Shown piece by piece: positions 18,371-29,461 of a stretch of 64,000 bases of DNA (its first letter is position 1; each line of letters begins with the position of its first letter). The position numbers and the translations under genes were made by a program. The DNA is from Crocinitomicaceae bacterium. GTDB taxonomy: Bacteria; Bacteroidota; Bacteroidia; Flavobacteriales_D; Crocinitomicaceae. Location: assembly GCA_016719925.1 (NCBI GenBank), contig JADJYC010000006.1, forward strand, positions 176,592-240,591, given 5' to 3'. The notes beneath the pieces were generated by a model that did no database searches, was not told the DNA's origin, and was given only the letters and a program-made list of their open reading frames with translations.

Positions 18371-18937
18371 ATGTCAGATCGTAACTTAAAAGAATTGCAG
18401 CTGAATCAACGGGGAGTTGTAATCTGGCTTACTGGTTTAAGCGGAGCTGGAAAAACAACTATTTCCAATGCCTTGAATAAAAAACTGACAGAAAAAAAAT
18501 ATTTTACTCAAATATTAGATGGAGATCAATTACGCGGAGGAATAAATTCCAATCTTGGTTTTTCAGAAACTGATCGCATTGAAAACATCAGAAGGACTGC
18601 TGAAATTGCAAAACTGTTTGTGAATTCGGGTATTATAACTATTTGTAGTTTTATCAGTCCTACCAACAAAATCAGACTCCAAACTAAAGAAATAATTGGT
18701 GCGAATGATTATTTTGAAATTTTTGTCAATGCACCACTGCATGTCTGTGAAGCACGTGATGTGAAAGGAATGTATAAGAAAGCAAGGGCGGGGGAAATAA
18801 AAAACTTTACGGGTATTGATTCGCTCTATGAGCCTCCTGCTAATGCTGATCTGGCGTTAAATACTGAAGTACTTTCGGTGAATGAATGTGTTGAAATGAT
18901 TCTGGAAAAAATTCTTACTCGTATTTCAGCCGGATAA
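18371..18937 (+). CDS. cysC: Adenylylsulfate kinase
   Basis: 188 residues. Phosphorylates adenylyl sulfate (APS) with ATP to PAPS, used for sulfate reduction or sulfotransferases. P-loop GLSGAGKTT at 22-30, the APS-binding DGDQLRGGINSNLGFS near 50-66, ENIRR and FISPT segments, and the RDVKGMYKKARAGEIKNFTG substrate loop are all present; length is typical for a stand-alone CysC. No cysD/cysN/cysH is nearby, so it appears to be an orphan APS kinase here. Its location near a TIGR03032 gene hints at a sulfation role over assimilation, but that is weak. Frame intact. Confidence 0.9.
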   Translation: MSDRNLKELQLNQRGVVIWLTGLSGAGKTTISNALNKKLTEKKYFTQILDGDQLRGGINSNLGFSETDRIENIRRTAEIAKLFVNSGIITICSFISPTNKIRLQTKEIIGANDYFEIFVNAPLHVCEARDVKGMYKKARAGEIKNFTGIDSLYEPPANADLALNTEVLSVNECVEMILEKILTRISAG

Positions 18938-19012
18938 AAAAAGTAATTGGAATCACCAGACTTGAAACATTAAATAGGTTTTCAAATTTTTTTTCCCTAA
19001 ATTCAACCCTAC

Positions 19013-20130
19013 TCATTGATAAATAATAACATTTCCATTTTCATCTACGGCAAAACCTAAATTTTCATTTAATAGATCAAGACTTCTGATGTGATAATTA
19101 TTATCCGGAAAATAATTTGTCTGCCACGTTTCACCAGCATTTGAAGTTTCTAAGATCATGCCGTAATTTCCCCGTTGCGCCTTGTGACTAAAAAATCCAT
19201 AGTAAGTCTGGCACCCATCGCATATTTTGCCATGTAGATCCACCGTTCGTAGTTTGGTAAACATACTCACTAGTCAAAACAATACCATTGTTGATATCAA
19301 AAAACCAAATACTGTTGCAATAACCATAAATAGCAGTCGCATTCATCTGATTCCTGTGTGCCTCTTGTTGTCTTAGCCAAACGTATTCGGCTGCGTTGCA
19401 GCATCTAAAAAATGTGATTTGTGTCTCCTCCTGCGTGCGCGATATAAATGTTTCCGCTGTTTGTTGTTTTGAAAATTGAATCATTATATGAAATTAAAAA
19501 ACTTGTTTCGTCCATAAAATACATGCCATCAATTCCTCCAAAAGGATTTGTTATATCAGTCCAATTCATTCCGGAATTTGTTGATTTGCGAATATTAACA
19601 CCGCATTCTGTAGCGCACTATTAGAACAAATTTGGGTCCATGATCAGTATTTATGTGTGATTGTATTCGTTGATCAGAACTATAGAAATGTTTTCCATCA
19701 ATACCAATAACGTGTACAGTTGAATTGGGAGAAACTGCAATTCCTGTAGGGTCAATGGATGGTTGAGTGCCTAGTATTTTCCATCTTTTGTCGGTTTGAA
19801 GAGTTTTAATATTTGCAAATAAGTTACCATCATCATAATGACAATATGCTGGGCATAATAAGTTGAAGAGGTATGAATTCGTTAATAATAATTTCCATTT
19901 CGCCATCACATGGTGTAGTTACCAGCCGATTGGGTGTTTGTGGTTGACCAATATATTCCTGCATCCAAATTGGCTTGTGATTGCTCATTGATTAGCACCC
20001 GAAAACAACAGATAACTTCATTTTCTATATGTTGAATAGAAATCATTTCAATATCAACTTCATCCGGTTCTTCTTTTTTGCAATTAGTTAATAGACAAAT
20101 CGCACTTAATCCAAATAAAATTTTGATCAT
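19013..20130 (-). CDS. Lipoprotein with YCF48/BNR-like propeller (several frameshifts)
   Basis: Reads as a broken gene of about 370 codons. It begins MIKILFGLSAICLLTNCKKE (lipoprotein Cys at 17). Downstream frames carry propeller signatures: WKILGTQPSIDPTGIAVSPN, NPFGGIDGMYFMDETS, FKTTNSG, YQTTNGGSTWQNM, LETSNAGETWQT, and end LLNENLGFAVDENGNVIIYQ. The K/Y-TTNGG-TW pattern is the BNR/YCF48 blade. At least four indels occur in 1.1 kb, more than in most neighbours, so a real pseudogene is possible here. If functional it would be a membrane-anchored periplasmic or surface propeller. It lies alone between cysC (convergent) and the divergent cyclase gene. Confidence 0.6.
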
Positions 20131-20334
20131 TCCTGAGGTCATACAAGCCGAATTTAGATATAAATTAAAGCTGAAGTTATTTAATAAATGTTTTAGCTTC
20201 CTTTTTTATAACTATTTTATTTCTCTTCTCTTTTAAAATCAACTGGCACAAGCAATTAATTGTTTCTCCCCATTTTTTCAATTAAACATAACGTATTTTT
20301 CCATAAATTCAACCCTACCCTAACTCTGTAAACC

Positions 20335-21610
20335 ATGATCCGGATTTTATTTTCCATCATTTTTCTTTTTCACTATTCCATTTTCTTTCAGGCAATCTTG
20401 CCAGCAATTATTTAATGAGGCAAAAGAACTGAGAGCAACAGGTAAAGATGCCAAAGCCATTAAAAAATTTGAAGAGGCCTTGAGCAAAGCAGAATCTGAA
20501 AGAAATATTCAGGTGCAAATGAGCACGCATATTGAGCTGGCTGAATTAAAAGACAATGTGGTGAATTATAAAGAAGCATTGGATCATTACAAAGAATTTT
20601 CTGCCCTTTACAAAAAACAAACTGCTCAAAAAACGCAAATGCTGGAAGATTCGGTATCAGGTTTGCAAACTGAAGTGCAGGCCAGTTATGACAGCATTCA
20701 TCAGAAAAACACAGAGATCAAGCAGAAAGAAAGTGCAATTGATTCGCTCACCACTGAACAGCTTCAATCTGAACTTGCCATTAAGGATCTGGAACTGGAA
20801 AACAATAAACTAGCCCTGGAAATTGAAGCGTCTCAAAACAGAAGAAACATTTTACTTTTTGTTCTGGCTGTCGCTTTTTTAATTGTACTTTTTATTGGCC
20901 GTGGCTATTTTATGAAACGGAGAGGTGTCAGAATTCTGAGACAAAAAAATTACGAAATCATCATGGAAAAACAAAAGTCTGACCGGCTTCTGATGAACAT
21001 TTTGCCTGAAAAGATTGCTGAAGAGTTAAAAGAATTTAATAAAACAACTCCTCACAAACATGACATGGCAACGGTTATGTTTACTGACTTCAAAGGATTT
21101 ACCAAATACTCAGAAAAACATTCACCTGAAGAGTTGGTTAAGCTTGTTGATCATTACTTTAAAGGCTTTGATAAAATTGTAGAAAAATACCACATTGAAA
21201 AAATCAAAACAATTGGTGATGCTTACATGTGTGTGGCCGGCATTCCTGAGCAGCAGGAAAATCATGCAGCCAATATGATTCGTGCTGCATTTGAGTTTCG
21301 GGATTTTGTGAATGAAACGGCACGTGAAAAACAAAAACAAAATCTTCCCTTTTTGGAAATGCGCGTGGGAATTCACAGCGGACCATTGGTAGCAGGTGTG
21401 GTTGGCCATCATAAATTTTCATATGATGTTTGGGGAGATACCGTGAATATTGCTGCACGTATGGAGCACGCCGGTGAACCAGGTAAAATTAACGTCTCTG
21501 AAACGGTGTATCAGCAGGTTCAAAAAGACTTTTCTTTTGATTACCGCGGTGAACTGGAAGCGAAGAATAAAGGAAAAATGAAAATGTATTTTGTGCAGGA
21601 AGTATCCTGA
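20335..21610 (+). CDS. Membrane-bound class III adenylate cyclase with periplasmic helical domain (N-terminal frameshift)
   Basis: Makes cAMP from ATP. True N-terminus recovered in another frame: signal segment from ATG 20335 (MIRILFSIIFLFHYSIFF), indel near 20390, then a TPR-like helical domain (CQQLFNEAKELRATGKDAKA ... KKFEEALSKAES), a long coiled coil, a TM segment (NILLFVLAVAFLIVLFIGRG) and a cytosolic CHD. Both metal Asp residues are present (FTDFKGFT, TIGDAYM), as are the adenine-selecting Lys (IKTIGD) and Asp (YDVWGD) and the transition-state Asn/Arg (VNIAARM), so it should be an active homodimeric adenylyl and not guanylyl cyclase. The periplasmic-type domain suggests input sensing. 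About 420 residues. It precedes the PP2C sensor gene on the same strand by 96 bases. Confidence 0.85.
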
Positions 21611-21706
21611 TGATTCGTTAGCCTCAATCTTTTACTTATTTTTATTGCTTAATCAGCATTACCCAAAACTCTGAAACATTCAAATTTAAATTGGTTTCTG
21701 TTGTTC

Positions 21707-24700
21707 ATGCTCTTGCTATTTATTTTGGCATGCGGCAAAAATCTGCTGACCAGAATAAAAATGAAACACTGTATTCAGAAATAATACCGGAACCCACGCA
21801 TGCTGATTCAATAGAAGTTGGTGTGCCTCTACCTTTCCCAATTACAGATACATTTTCATTGATACCAGCCAATCAACATCCTTTATTTTTTGATACGATT
21901 CCTTTGACTACCGGAAATATCAGACCGGTGAAAGATTCAATGGTGTTCAGACCAAAACCCGTTGATACCGTTTTATTTGCGCATCCTGAAATCAAAACAA
22001 TTCAGCCGCTTATCGCTTATGTATCTCATCCAAAACCATTGAAGGCTGCTGAAATGAGGTCAACCAAAACAGGAGGTGAAAATATTCAGTATCTGGATGT
22101 AGAACAGGGATTAGCATCATCACAGGTAAACTGCATGGCTCAGGATAAATTTGGTTTTTTGTGGTTTGGATTGTCAAACGGACTCACACGGTATGATGGA
22201 AATTATCTCACACATTATACAACTGAAAACGGATTGCCAAATAATTATGTCCAAAAAATTTTCTTTGACTCATTGCAAACCATGTGGATTGCTACCAAGG
22301 GTGGTCTTGTAAATTATGACGGCGTTAAAATGAAAATTTACAATAAACAAAACGGTCTGCCCCAAAATTCTGTCATCGATATTAATCAGGACAGAAAAGG
22401 AAACATCTGGTTTGTTGTTGAAAACGGTGGTTTGGTTAAATTGAATATGAATCAGATGACCCACTACTCTGATTCTGCAGGATTAAAAAACAATGGTGTT
22501 ACTTGTATTGGTGTGGATTCAAGAGATAGAATTTTTATTGGCTATTTTGGCGGACCGCCGGATTATCTGGGAGAAAATGACAGTTTATTCCGGTATCGTT
22601 ATGCCTGGGATTTTTTGGATCAGATATTCAGAATCAGGTTTTTCAAAGATGATAATGATGTTTTATGGATGGCCAATTACGGTGGTGGTGCTGTGCGTAT
22701 TTCAGAGCATAATGAAGCTGTTCGGTATATGCCGAAACAGGAATTTCATACAGGTCATTGAATGAAATTGAACAAGATAATAAAGGTAGATTCTGGTTTG
22801 CATCAATAGAAGGCGGTATTGCATTTATGGAAAATGGAAAATACACGGCGTACACAACTAATCAAGGCTTAACTTCTAATTATGTAACAGATCTTTTTGA
22901 AGATAATGCGGGTAATATGTGGGTAGCTACACTGGGTGGAGGGGTAAATAAAATTATACCAGAAAGTTTCAGAATTTACAACAGCGCAGATGGATTATCA
23001 GATAAAAACGTCAGTTCAATACATGTTAACTCAAAAGGAAATATCATGTTTGGTACCTGGGCCAACGGGCCATGGATTATGGATGATACCATTTTTTACA
23101 AAGCAACCAATCATATTGAAGGTGTGATTGTCTTTGACGTGGAAGAAGATTATTTTGGCAATACAGTTCTTGGCGTTCATCAGCACGGAACGTATATGAT
23201 AACTCCCGGCAGCGGAGATTCAGTGACGTATCATACCCTGCAGAATTTGCATGACAATCCCAAATTCAAACCGTGGGGAATCCGGAAAATAATCCGTGAT
23301 GAAAATGATAATCTCTGGTTGTTTGATGACACGCATGGCTTGTTTCGTATGATTTTATCAGAAGACAAAACACGATATGAATATTGTATCCGCAACACAA
23401 CTGAAAATGGATTAAATTCTAACTCCATCATATATGCTGCTATTGACAGCAATGAGGTAATCTGGATATCACAACTGGGAAATGGTATCGCAGCATTTAA
23501 AAATGACTCCATTACAAATTACACTGTCAAAAATGGTTTGCCTTCCAACTTTGTTAGAACGATGTATGTTGACAGTGAAAATAAATTATGGCTGGCAACA
23601 GAAAAAGGAATAACCATTTTAGAGAACGGAAAATTTTCACAAATCACAACAAAAGATAACCTGACCAGTAATAGTGTGACCAGTTTTGTTGAAGACAGAA
23701 AAGGAAGAATTTGGGCCGGAACTCAAAACGGATTGAATTTACTTGAAACAGATTCATCAGCGGGGTGCGGTTATTCCATTACTGGTTTCAGTACAAAAGA
23801 TGGACTAAGATCAACCGATTTTTTACCGCATTGTGCGGTCATTGATACGGAAAACAATGCATGGTGGTCAACACGTGCTGGTGTAATCAAACTTGATCTC
23901 GATGTTTTTGATAAAAAAAGAATTCAGCCTCAGGTCAATATTCTGAACATTGAACTGATGAATCAGGATATCAGTTTCAGGGCACTGACTGATTCAATTG
24001 AAAAAAATTCAGACTATCTGCTGAATGATTCTGTTACCAGTTTGACAGAAATTGAATCCGGTGAAATGGTTCCCTATTTTGATTATCCCTCAAGCCTTTA
24101 TCTCCCCTATTACATCAACTCCATTGGATTTTCTTTCAGTGTAATGAATGGCAACGCAGGACATGAAGTTGAATACAGACACCGACTCATAGGTTTGGAA
24201 GAAAACTGGAGCAACTGGAGTTCACTCTCTGAAACAAAATATGACAACCTTGCGCCGGATTCTTACACATTTGAATTGCAATCACGGCTGGTCAATAAAT
24301 CTCCGGGTGAAATCATTTCTTATCAATTTGAGATCAGACCGCCTTTCTGGCAAACCTGGTGGTTCAGAGTATTGATGTTTGTACTTTTGTACTTGTAATT
24401 TATCTGATTTTAAATGGCGCAATCGGGCATTGATAGAGCGTCAGCAGCAACTCGAAAATACCGTGAATGAACGTACACAGGAAATCCAGTATCAGAAAAC
24501 ACTGATTGAAGAAAAACAAATTGAAATTCTGGATTCAATCAATTACGCTCAAAGAATTCAAAGAGCATTATTGGCAACAGATGAAATACTGAACAAAAAT
24601 CTGCCGGAACATTTTGTGTTTTTTCAGCCAAAAGATATTGTTAGCGGAGACTTCTACTGGGCTGCTGAAACAGAGAATAATAAGTTTCTTTTAATTACTG

Positions 24701-25278
24701 CAGACAGCACAGGTCACGGTGTTCCCGGTGCAATTATGAGTATGCTGAATATATCAGCCCTTGAAAAAGCTGTGGACTCTGATAAACTCTATGAACCGGC
24801 TGATGTATTGAATTCAGCAAGAACAAAAATTATTTCAACCTTAGCCAAAGACGGCAGTGCTGAAGGTGGAAAGGACGGAATGGATTGTTCACTGATTCGG
24901 TTTGATTTTATGAAAATGGAAATTTCGTTCTCAGGAGCAAACGACGGAATCTGGATTTTCAGAAACGGAACCATGCTGGAGTTTGAACCTGACCGCATGC
25001 CGGTAGGTAAACACCTGCGTGATAAAATTCCGTTTAATCAGATTGAAATTCCAATTCTGAAAGGTGATTTGATATTTATGTTCACCGATGGATTTGCTGA
25101 TCAGTTTGGTGGTGATAAAGGAAAAAAATTCAAATACAAATCGCTCAAAAATGTACTGATTCAAAACGCTCATCTTTCAATGAATGAACAACAGCAAAAT
25201 CTTGCAAATGTATTGCAGGATTGGAAAGGAGAACTGGAACAGGTAGATGATGTATGTGTAATTGGTATAAAAATATGA
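21707..25278 (+). CDS. Two-component-propeller sensor with Y_Y_Y domain, TM segment and PP2C (SpoIIE) phosphatase domain (several frameshifts)
   Basis: About 1190 residues across at least three indels (near 21730, 22755 and 24395). The N-terminus in another frame, MLLLFILACGK, looks like a short lipoprotein or signal sequence. Then come some 12-14 Reg_prop propeller repeats (LWFGLSNGLTRYDG, MWIATKGGLVNYDG, IWFVVENGGLVKL, KLWLATEKGITIL), a Y_Y_Y domain (VEYRHRLIGLEENWSNWSS ... LAPDSYTFEL), one TM segment (24361-24415), a coiled coil, the linker DSINYAQRIQRALLATDE, and a SpoIIE-type PP2C domain (DIVSGDFYW, TADSTGHGVPGAIMSM, FMFTDGFADQFGG, DDVCVIG). Predicted extracytoplasmic sensor controlling a cytosolic Ser/Thr phosphatase, possibly acting on an anti-sigma antagonist. 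Glycan sensing is possible because a beta-mannosidase gene follows 71 bases later. Confidence 0.8.
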
Positions 25279-25349
25279 GTGTATTTAACGCAATAGTTGT
25301 GCCTGTTTCAATAAAGGATTTTTCTGATATTCATAGTTGAATTCCAAAG

Positions 25350-27661
25350 ATGAAACTGAACATTTTCATAGTTTATTTATCTGCTTTTGTTTCATTCAGT
25401 CAATCAGATATTCTATATCCAGAAAACTGGAAATTCAAAAGAGATATTCCCATCGGAAGTCATACACCAAATCCTGAAATGGCCGCCAATGTGCCGGGTG
25501 TGGTTCATCTTGATTTAATGCGGTCATCTGGTTTTTATCCTGATTTCTATTCTGGTAATAAAGAAAATCTGCGTGCAACAAAATACATTGAATCACTAAA
25601 CTGGGTTTACACCGGCACATTACAAGTTGATTCTGCAACCCTTTCAAAAAACAATCAGAAACTGGTTTTTGAAGGTTTAGATACGTATGCACATGTCTAC
25701 CTGAATGATTCTTTGATTTTGCAGTCAGACAACATGTTTATCAAATATGAAGTTCCGGTAAAAGGAATTATAAAAGCTGGTGAAAATAAATTAAAAATCT
25801 ATTTTACTTCTCCGCTGATAAAACATGAGGCTGAAGTAATGGAAGCAAATTATGAACTGCCTTCAGGAAATGAGACCGTAGATTTAAAAGTATCCTCATA
25901 TACCTGAAAAGCAGCGTATCATTTTGGCTGGGACTGGGGGCCCAGATTTGTTACCTGCGGAATTTGGAAACCTTGTTACCTGAGAGCCTGGGACAATTTC
26001 CGTATTTCTGATTTTTTTGCTGAGACCATTTCCATTAGTGGCCCCAACGCCTCTATGTTATTTCAATTTACCCTTGAATCAGATTCAACTTTCACTGAAC
26101 CGCACCGGATTGAAATGATGGGAATGGAATTTGAAATTTATATTCAGAAAGGAAAACAACAGGTAAAATTTTATCATCATATTGAAAATGCTAAACTCTG
26201 GTATCCCAATGGATATGGTGATCAGCCCATATACAGTTCAAATCTGCACTTACTGAATAAAGATTTCAAAAAAGTTTACTCCACCAAGGTAAATTTTGCA
26301 ATTAGAAAAATAGAATTAGTCAATGAAAAAGATTCAATTGGTACCTCATTCTACTTCAAAGTAAACGGCAAACCCGTATTTGCAAAAGGAGCCAACTACA
26401 TTCCGCAGGATATGTTTTTACCCAGAGTAACCAATGAACAAACTGAATCACTTTTACAATTGGTGGAGGAATCAGGAATGAATATGTTACGTGTCTGGGG
26501 CGGCGGAATTTATGAGTCAGACTTTTTTTATGATCAGTGTGATCTCAGAGGAATACTGGTATGGCAGGATTTTATGTTTGCCAATTCCTTGTACCCTGAT
26601 TCTGAAAATTTCAGACAAAATGTGCTGAGAGAAATTGATAATAATGTGAAGCGGTTAAGAAATCATCCGTGCATTGCTTTGTGGTGTGGCAACAATGAAA
26701 TTGAAGTAGCCTGGCACAACTGGGGATGGCAAAAACAATACAGATTTTCAGAAAAAGATTCAGCTAAGATCTGGAATAATTACAAAAAGATTTTTCATCA
26801 ATTGATTCCGGACACTTTAAAAACACTGGATCCTTCACGGTCATATATACCTTCATCACCTCAAAGCAACTGGGAAAACCTGAAAATTTTAATCACGGCG
26901 CCATGCATTACTGGGGCGTTTGGCACGGTAAGGAACCCATTGAAAACTTTGAAAATAATGTGGGCCGATTTATGGTTGAATATGGATTTCAGTCTTATCC
27001 CATTTATGATTATTTGGTTAGAACAATTCCTGCTGATCAATTAAACCGTGACAGCGCAGCATTTAAAAATCTGCAAAAAAGTTATATCGGAGATGGATTG
27101 ATAGATGCAGAAGTGAAAAAATATTTTGGGGATCAATTGGAAATAGCTGACTGGTTATGGGCAACACAATATGTACAGGCTCAGGCAATGAAAAAAGCCA
27201 TTATTGCGCATCGTTTAAATGCACCTCACTGCATGGGAACCTTGTTCTGGCAATTGAATGATTGCTGGCCGGGTGCAAGCTGGAGTGTTTTGGATTATTA
27301 CCAGAACCAGAAATTGGCTTTTGCTGAAATTCAAAAATGGTTTTCACCGGTCATAGCCGTTTTCAAAGAAAAGGAAGATTATTATTCAGTTACCCTTCAC
27401 AGTGATCAGGATTTTTCAGGATTATTACTGATCACTGCACACAATGAAGAGACCGGTGAGATGATAAAAACAGATGCCGTTGCATTTTCAATCAATGCAT
27501 TGGAAACAAAACCTGCTTGGAATTTCCCAATCAAAAAATTCAAAAAGAAAATGGATCTTTCAAAAATCAGATTTGAAATCATCATTAAAACAAATGACGG
27601 CGAAGATGTTTTTTATGATCAGTTTCTGATGAGAAAACTAAAAATCGATGAGATATACTGA
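25350..27661 (+). CDS. Exported beta-mannosidase, GH2 (one in-frame TGA and one frameshift)
   Basis: About 770 residues. Hydrolyses terminal beta-mannosides. Signal peptide (MKLNIFIVYLSAFVSFSQ), sugar-binding jelly roll (residues about 20-180, ENWKFKRDIPIGSHTPNPEM), Ig-like domain, then the TIM barrel with acid/base Glu in LWCGNNEIE and nucleophile Glu in FMVEYGFQSYP; the FGWDWGPR and MLRVWGGGIYE signatures are canonical. At 25905-25907 a TGA interrupts the frame exactly where the family has Arg (SYT-stop-KAAYHFGWDWG), and the same frame continues. A one-base deletion near 26880 (EN-PENFNHGAMHYWG) shifts the rest. With both repaired the enzyme is complete and has all catalytic residues. Probably periplasmic. 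Confidence 0.85.
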
Positions 27662-27727
27662 TGTTTATTTCAGGAATTGATTGAAATAAAATCCGCCACA
27701 AATGCACGAATTTTCTGATTTGCAGAA

Positions 27728-27884
27728 AATAAAAATCCTAAAGGTCTAAAGGTCGAAATGTCTAAAAAATGATTGGGAACCATTTTCACTTACTTTTTAT
27801 TTTTAGGATTTTTAGACCTTTCGGATTTTTAGCTTTTTAGACCTTTAGAATTTTTAGTCCTTTTAGACCTTTCGGATTTTTAGT
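27728..27884. repeat. Inverted and tandem copies of a TTTTTAGACCTTT element between convergent genes
   Basis: Three direct copies of the core TTTTAGACCTTT(C/A)GGA lie at 27809-27824, 27833-27848 and 27860-27874, spaced about 25 bases. Opposite-orientation copies (AAAGGTCTAAAGGTCGAAA) lie at 27737-27770, so the block can fold into a long hairpin. It sits between the beta-mannosidase stop and the convergent saccharopine dehydrogenase-like stop, where it could act as a bidirectional terminator. The same core recurs at 63.1-63.5 kb. Confidence 0.75.
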
Positions 27885-27887
27885 TAA

Positions 27888-29018
27888 TTAACTCTTCACA
27901 TACTCAATACCACGTTCTTTGAGATACTTCATAAAGTAATTAAAAACCGCTTCATGTTTTCCAATTAATTCAGGTGGAAAAACACCTTTCTCAGTGAACA
28001 ATCCTTCCAGAAATAAATTAGCCGCGGCGGTAGCTGTATAACCTGTTGTGCGTGCCATGGATGATGTTTGTGTTTTAGCATCATACTCATCATACAAATT
28101 ATAAACTACGGTTTCATATTCACCTTTTGAATTGGTACCTTTTACAGTAACACGCATCACGGTCAATTCTGGTTCGGTTTCACCAAGTTTCCATTCTTTA
28201 AAAAGAAGTTTGGAAGTAAAATCAAGCGGCCTTACTTCTGTTCCGTTTACTGAAACTTTTTCTGTACCGAAAAAACCTGTTTCTTTCAAAACACGGACAT
28301 ATTCAACGTGCCCCGGATACCGCAGTGTCTTTTCTTTCATGTTTTTAATGTGCGGCATGGTGAAAATAATGGAACGCAAACCATCTGAATTGAATGACTC
28401 CAATGTCCCAACTTTGTCAAATTCCAAAAACTCTGAATCCGTAAGCGGTTCTCTAACCACAACATGTCCGTTCTCTACATAACGCGCAGGTCTGGTATAC
28501 TCTTCAATAACATCCATCGGTGAAAACGGAGCTTTGTATAAAAAAGGCCACTTTTTAACTTTTGGTAACCCTCCTACCAAACATTCAAAAAAATCCAATT
28601 TTAATTTTTCATTGTAGTAACCCAGAATAATGTTATCCATTCCGGGTGCAACGCCAATGTCAACTAATGCAGTCACGCCTTTTTCTTTTGCAAATGCATC
28701 AAGCTCCAAAGAATTTTCAGGAAAGAATGAAATATCAATGACGTTTTTTTCTGCTTCAATTATTCTTCTCAGGGTTTCAAATCCTAAGAATCCAGGCACG
28801 GCACAAACAACCAGATCATAATGTTTTATGGTGGTTTGCAATTTGGCTTTATCCGTCACATCAAGTTGCAAAATTTCAAGATCGTTGCACTTCTTTTTTA
28901 CAAAGTCTAATCTGTCTTTATTGAGATCAGTAACTGTTACTTTGTGTTTTTTTACCAAGTCTATAGCCATTGCTGCTCCTACCATTCCTGCCCCAAGGAC
29001 AATTATATTTTTTTTCAT
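27888..29018 (-). CDS. Saccharopine dehydrogenase-family oxidoreductase
   Basis: 376 residues, frame intact. N-terminal Rossmann fold (VLGAGMVGAAMAIDL at 5-20, then TVTDLNKDRL for NAD(P) ribose) and the C-terminal alpha/beta domain typical of saccharopine dehydrogenase (GVAPGMDNIILGYY, then EYTRPARYVENGHVVVREP and MARTTGYTATAAANL). Family members act in lysine degradation or synthesis, or in carboxynorspermidine synthesis; the sequence alone does not tell which, and no partner enzyme is adjacent. The ATG at 29018 places the Rossmann strand at the start; an upstream codon would add a Lys-rich extension. Cytosolic. Confidence 0.8.
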   Translation of the reverse strand: MKKNIIVLGAGMVGAAMAIDLVKKHKVTVTDLNKDRLDFVKKKCNDLEILQLDVTDKAKLQTTIKHYDLVVCAVPGFLGFETLRRIIEAEKNVIDISFFPENSLELDAFAKEKGVTALVDIGVAPGMDNIILGYYNEKLKLDFFECLVGGLPKVKKWPFLYKAPFSPMDVIEEYTRPARYVENGHVVVREPLTDSEFLEFDKVGTLESFNSDGLRSIIFTMPHIKNMKEKTLRYPGHVEYVRVLKETGFFGTEKVSVNGTEVRPLDFTSKLLFKEWKLGETEPELTVMRVTVKGTNSKGEYETVVYNLYDEYDAKTQTSSMARTTGYTATAAANLFLEGLFTEKGVFPPELIGKHEAVFNYFMKYLKERGIEYVKS

Positions 29019-29461
29019 TTTTTTTGATTTTTGATTAACGGTCAACTATTTGATTCGAAATTCTAAAATGACGCTAATTCTTATTAAATAATTTAGTGTG
29101 TTTTATCAGGACATGTTTCCTGAATTAAAAAAATGAATAGAAGATCAAATCCCCGGCAGAAAAACCCAGGGCATTTCAGATATATCTATGATGATGCATG
29201 ATTGCATAGTGCAAATATAACGCAAAACCTCGTTGAAAGTCGTTCCGAGTGCAGCGAGAACCGCGCAACCCTTTATAAGACCAACGTACATGCATCATTG
29301 ACCATGAAATGCAGACCTTTATCAATCCCTCGCCTGACTTTTAGAATTGGCCGAGAGATACCCTGTCTGATCTGTCGCAGACAGGCAGGCTCACTACGTT
29401 CAGAACTAACGCATGACCAATCCATTTTTTTACTACCTTGTTATCACTTAACCAATTCGTT
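29019..29461. other. Spacer with an 8-bp stem-loop and no clear gene
   Basis: About 440 bases, upstream of both the minus-strand dehydrogenase and the plus-strand methyltransferase. It contains a perfect 8-bp palindrome CCTGTCTG/CAGACAGG at 29362-29385 in a locally GC-richer patch (29225-29415), which resembles a REP-like intergenic element. A TATATTTG on the minus strand (29219-29212) could be a -7 box for the dehydrogenase gene, although a matching -33 TTG is absent. No convincing ORF was seen. Confidence 0.45.

Noticed and set aside
25905..25907. TGA recoded as an amino acid
   Set aside because: Several genes in the window end with TGA (recQ, the third kelch gene, both PP2C genes), and no Sec insertion structure was noticed; formate dehydrogenase here uses Cys.
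29225..29415. tRNA or rRNA remnant in the GC-richer spacer
   Set aside because: No cloverleaf or rRNA signature could be formed; only the 8-bp stem-loop is clear.
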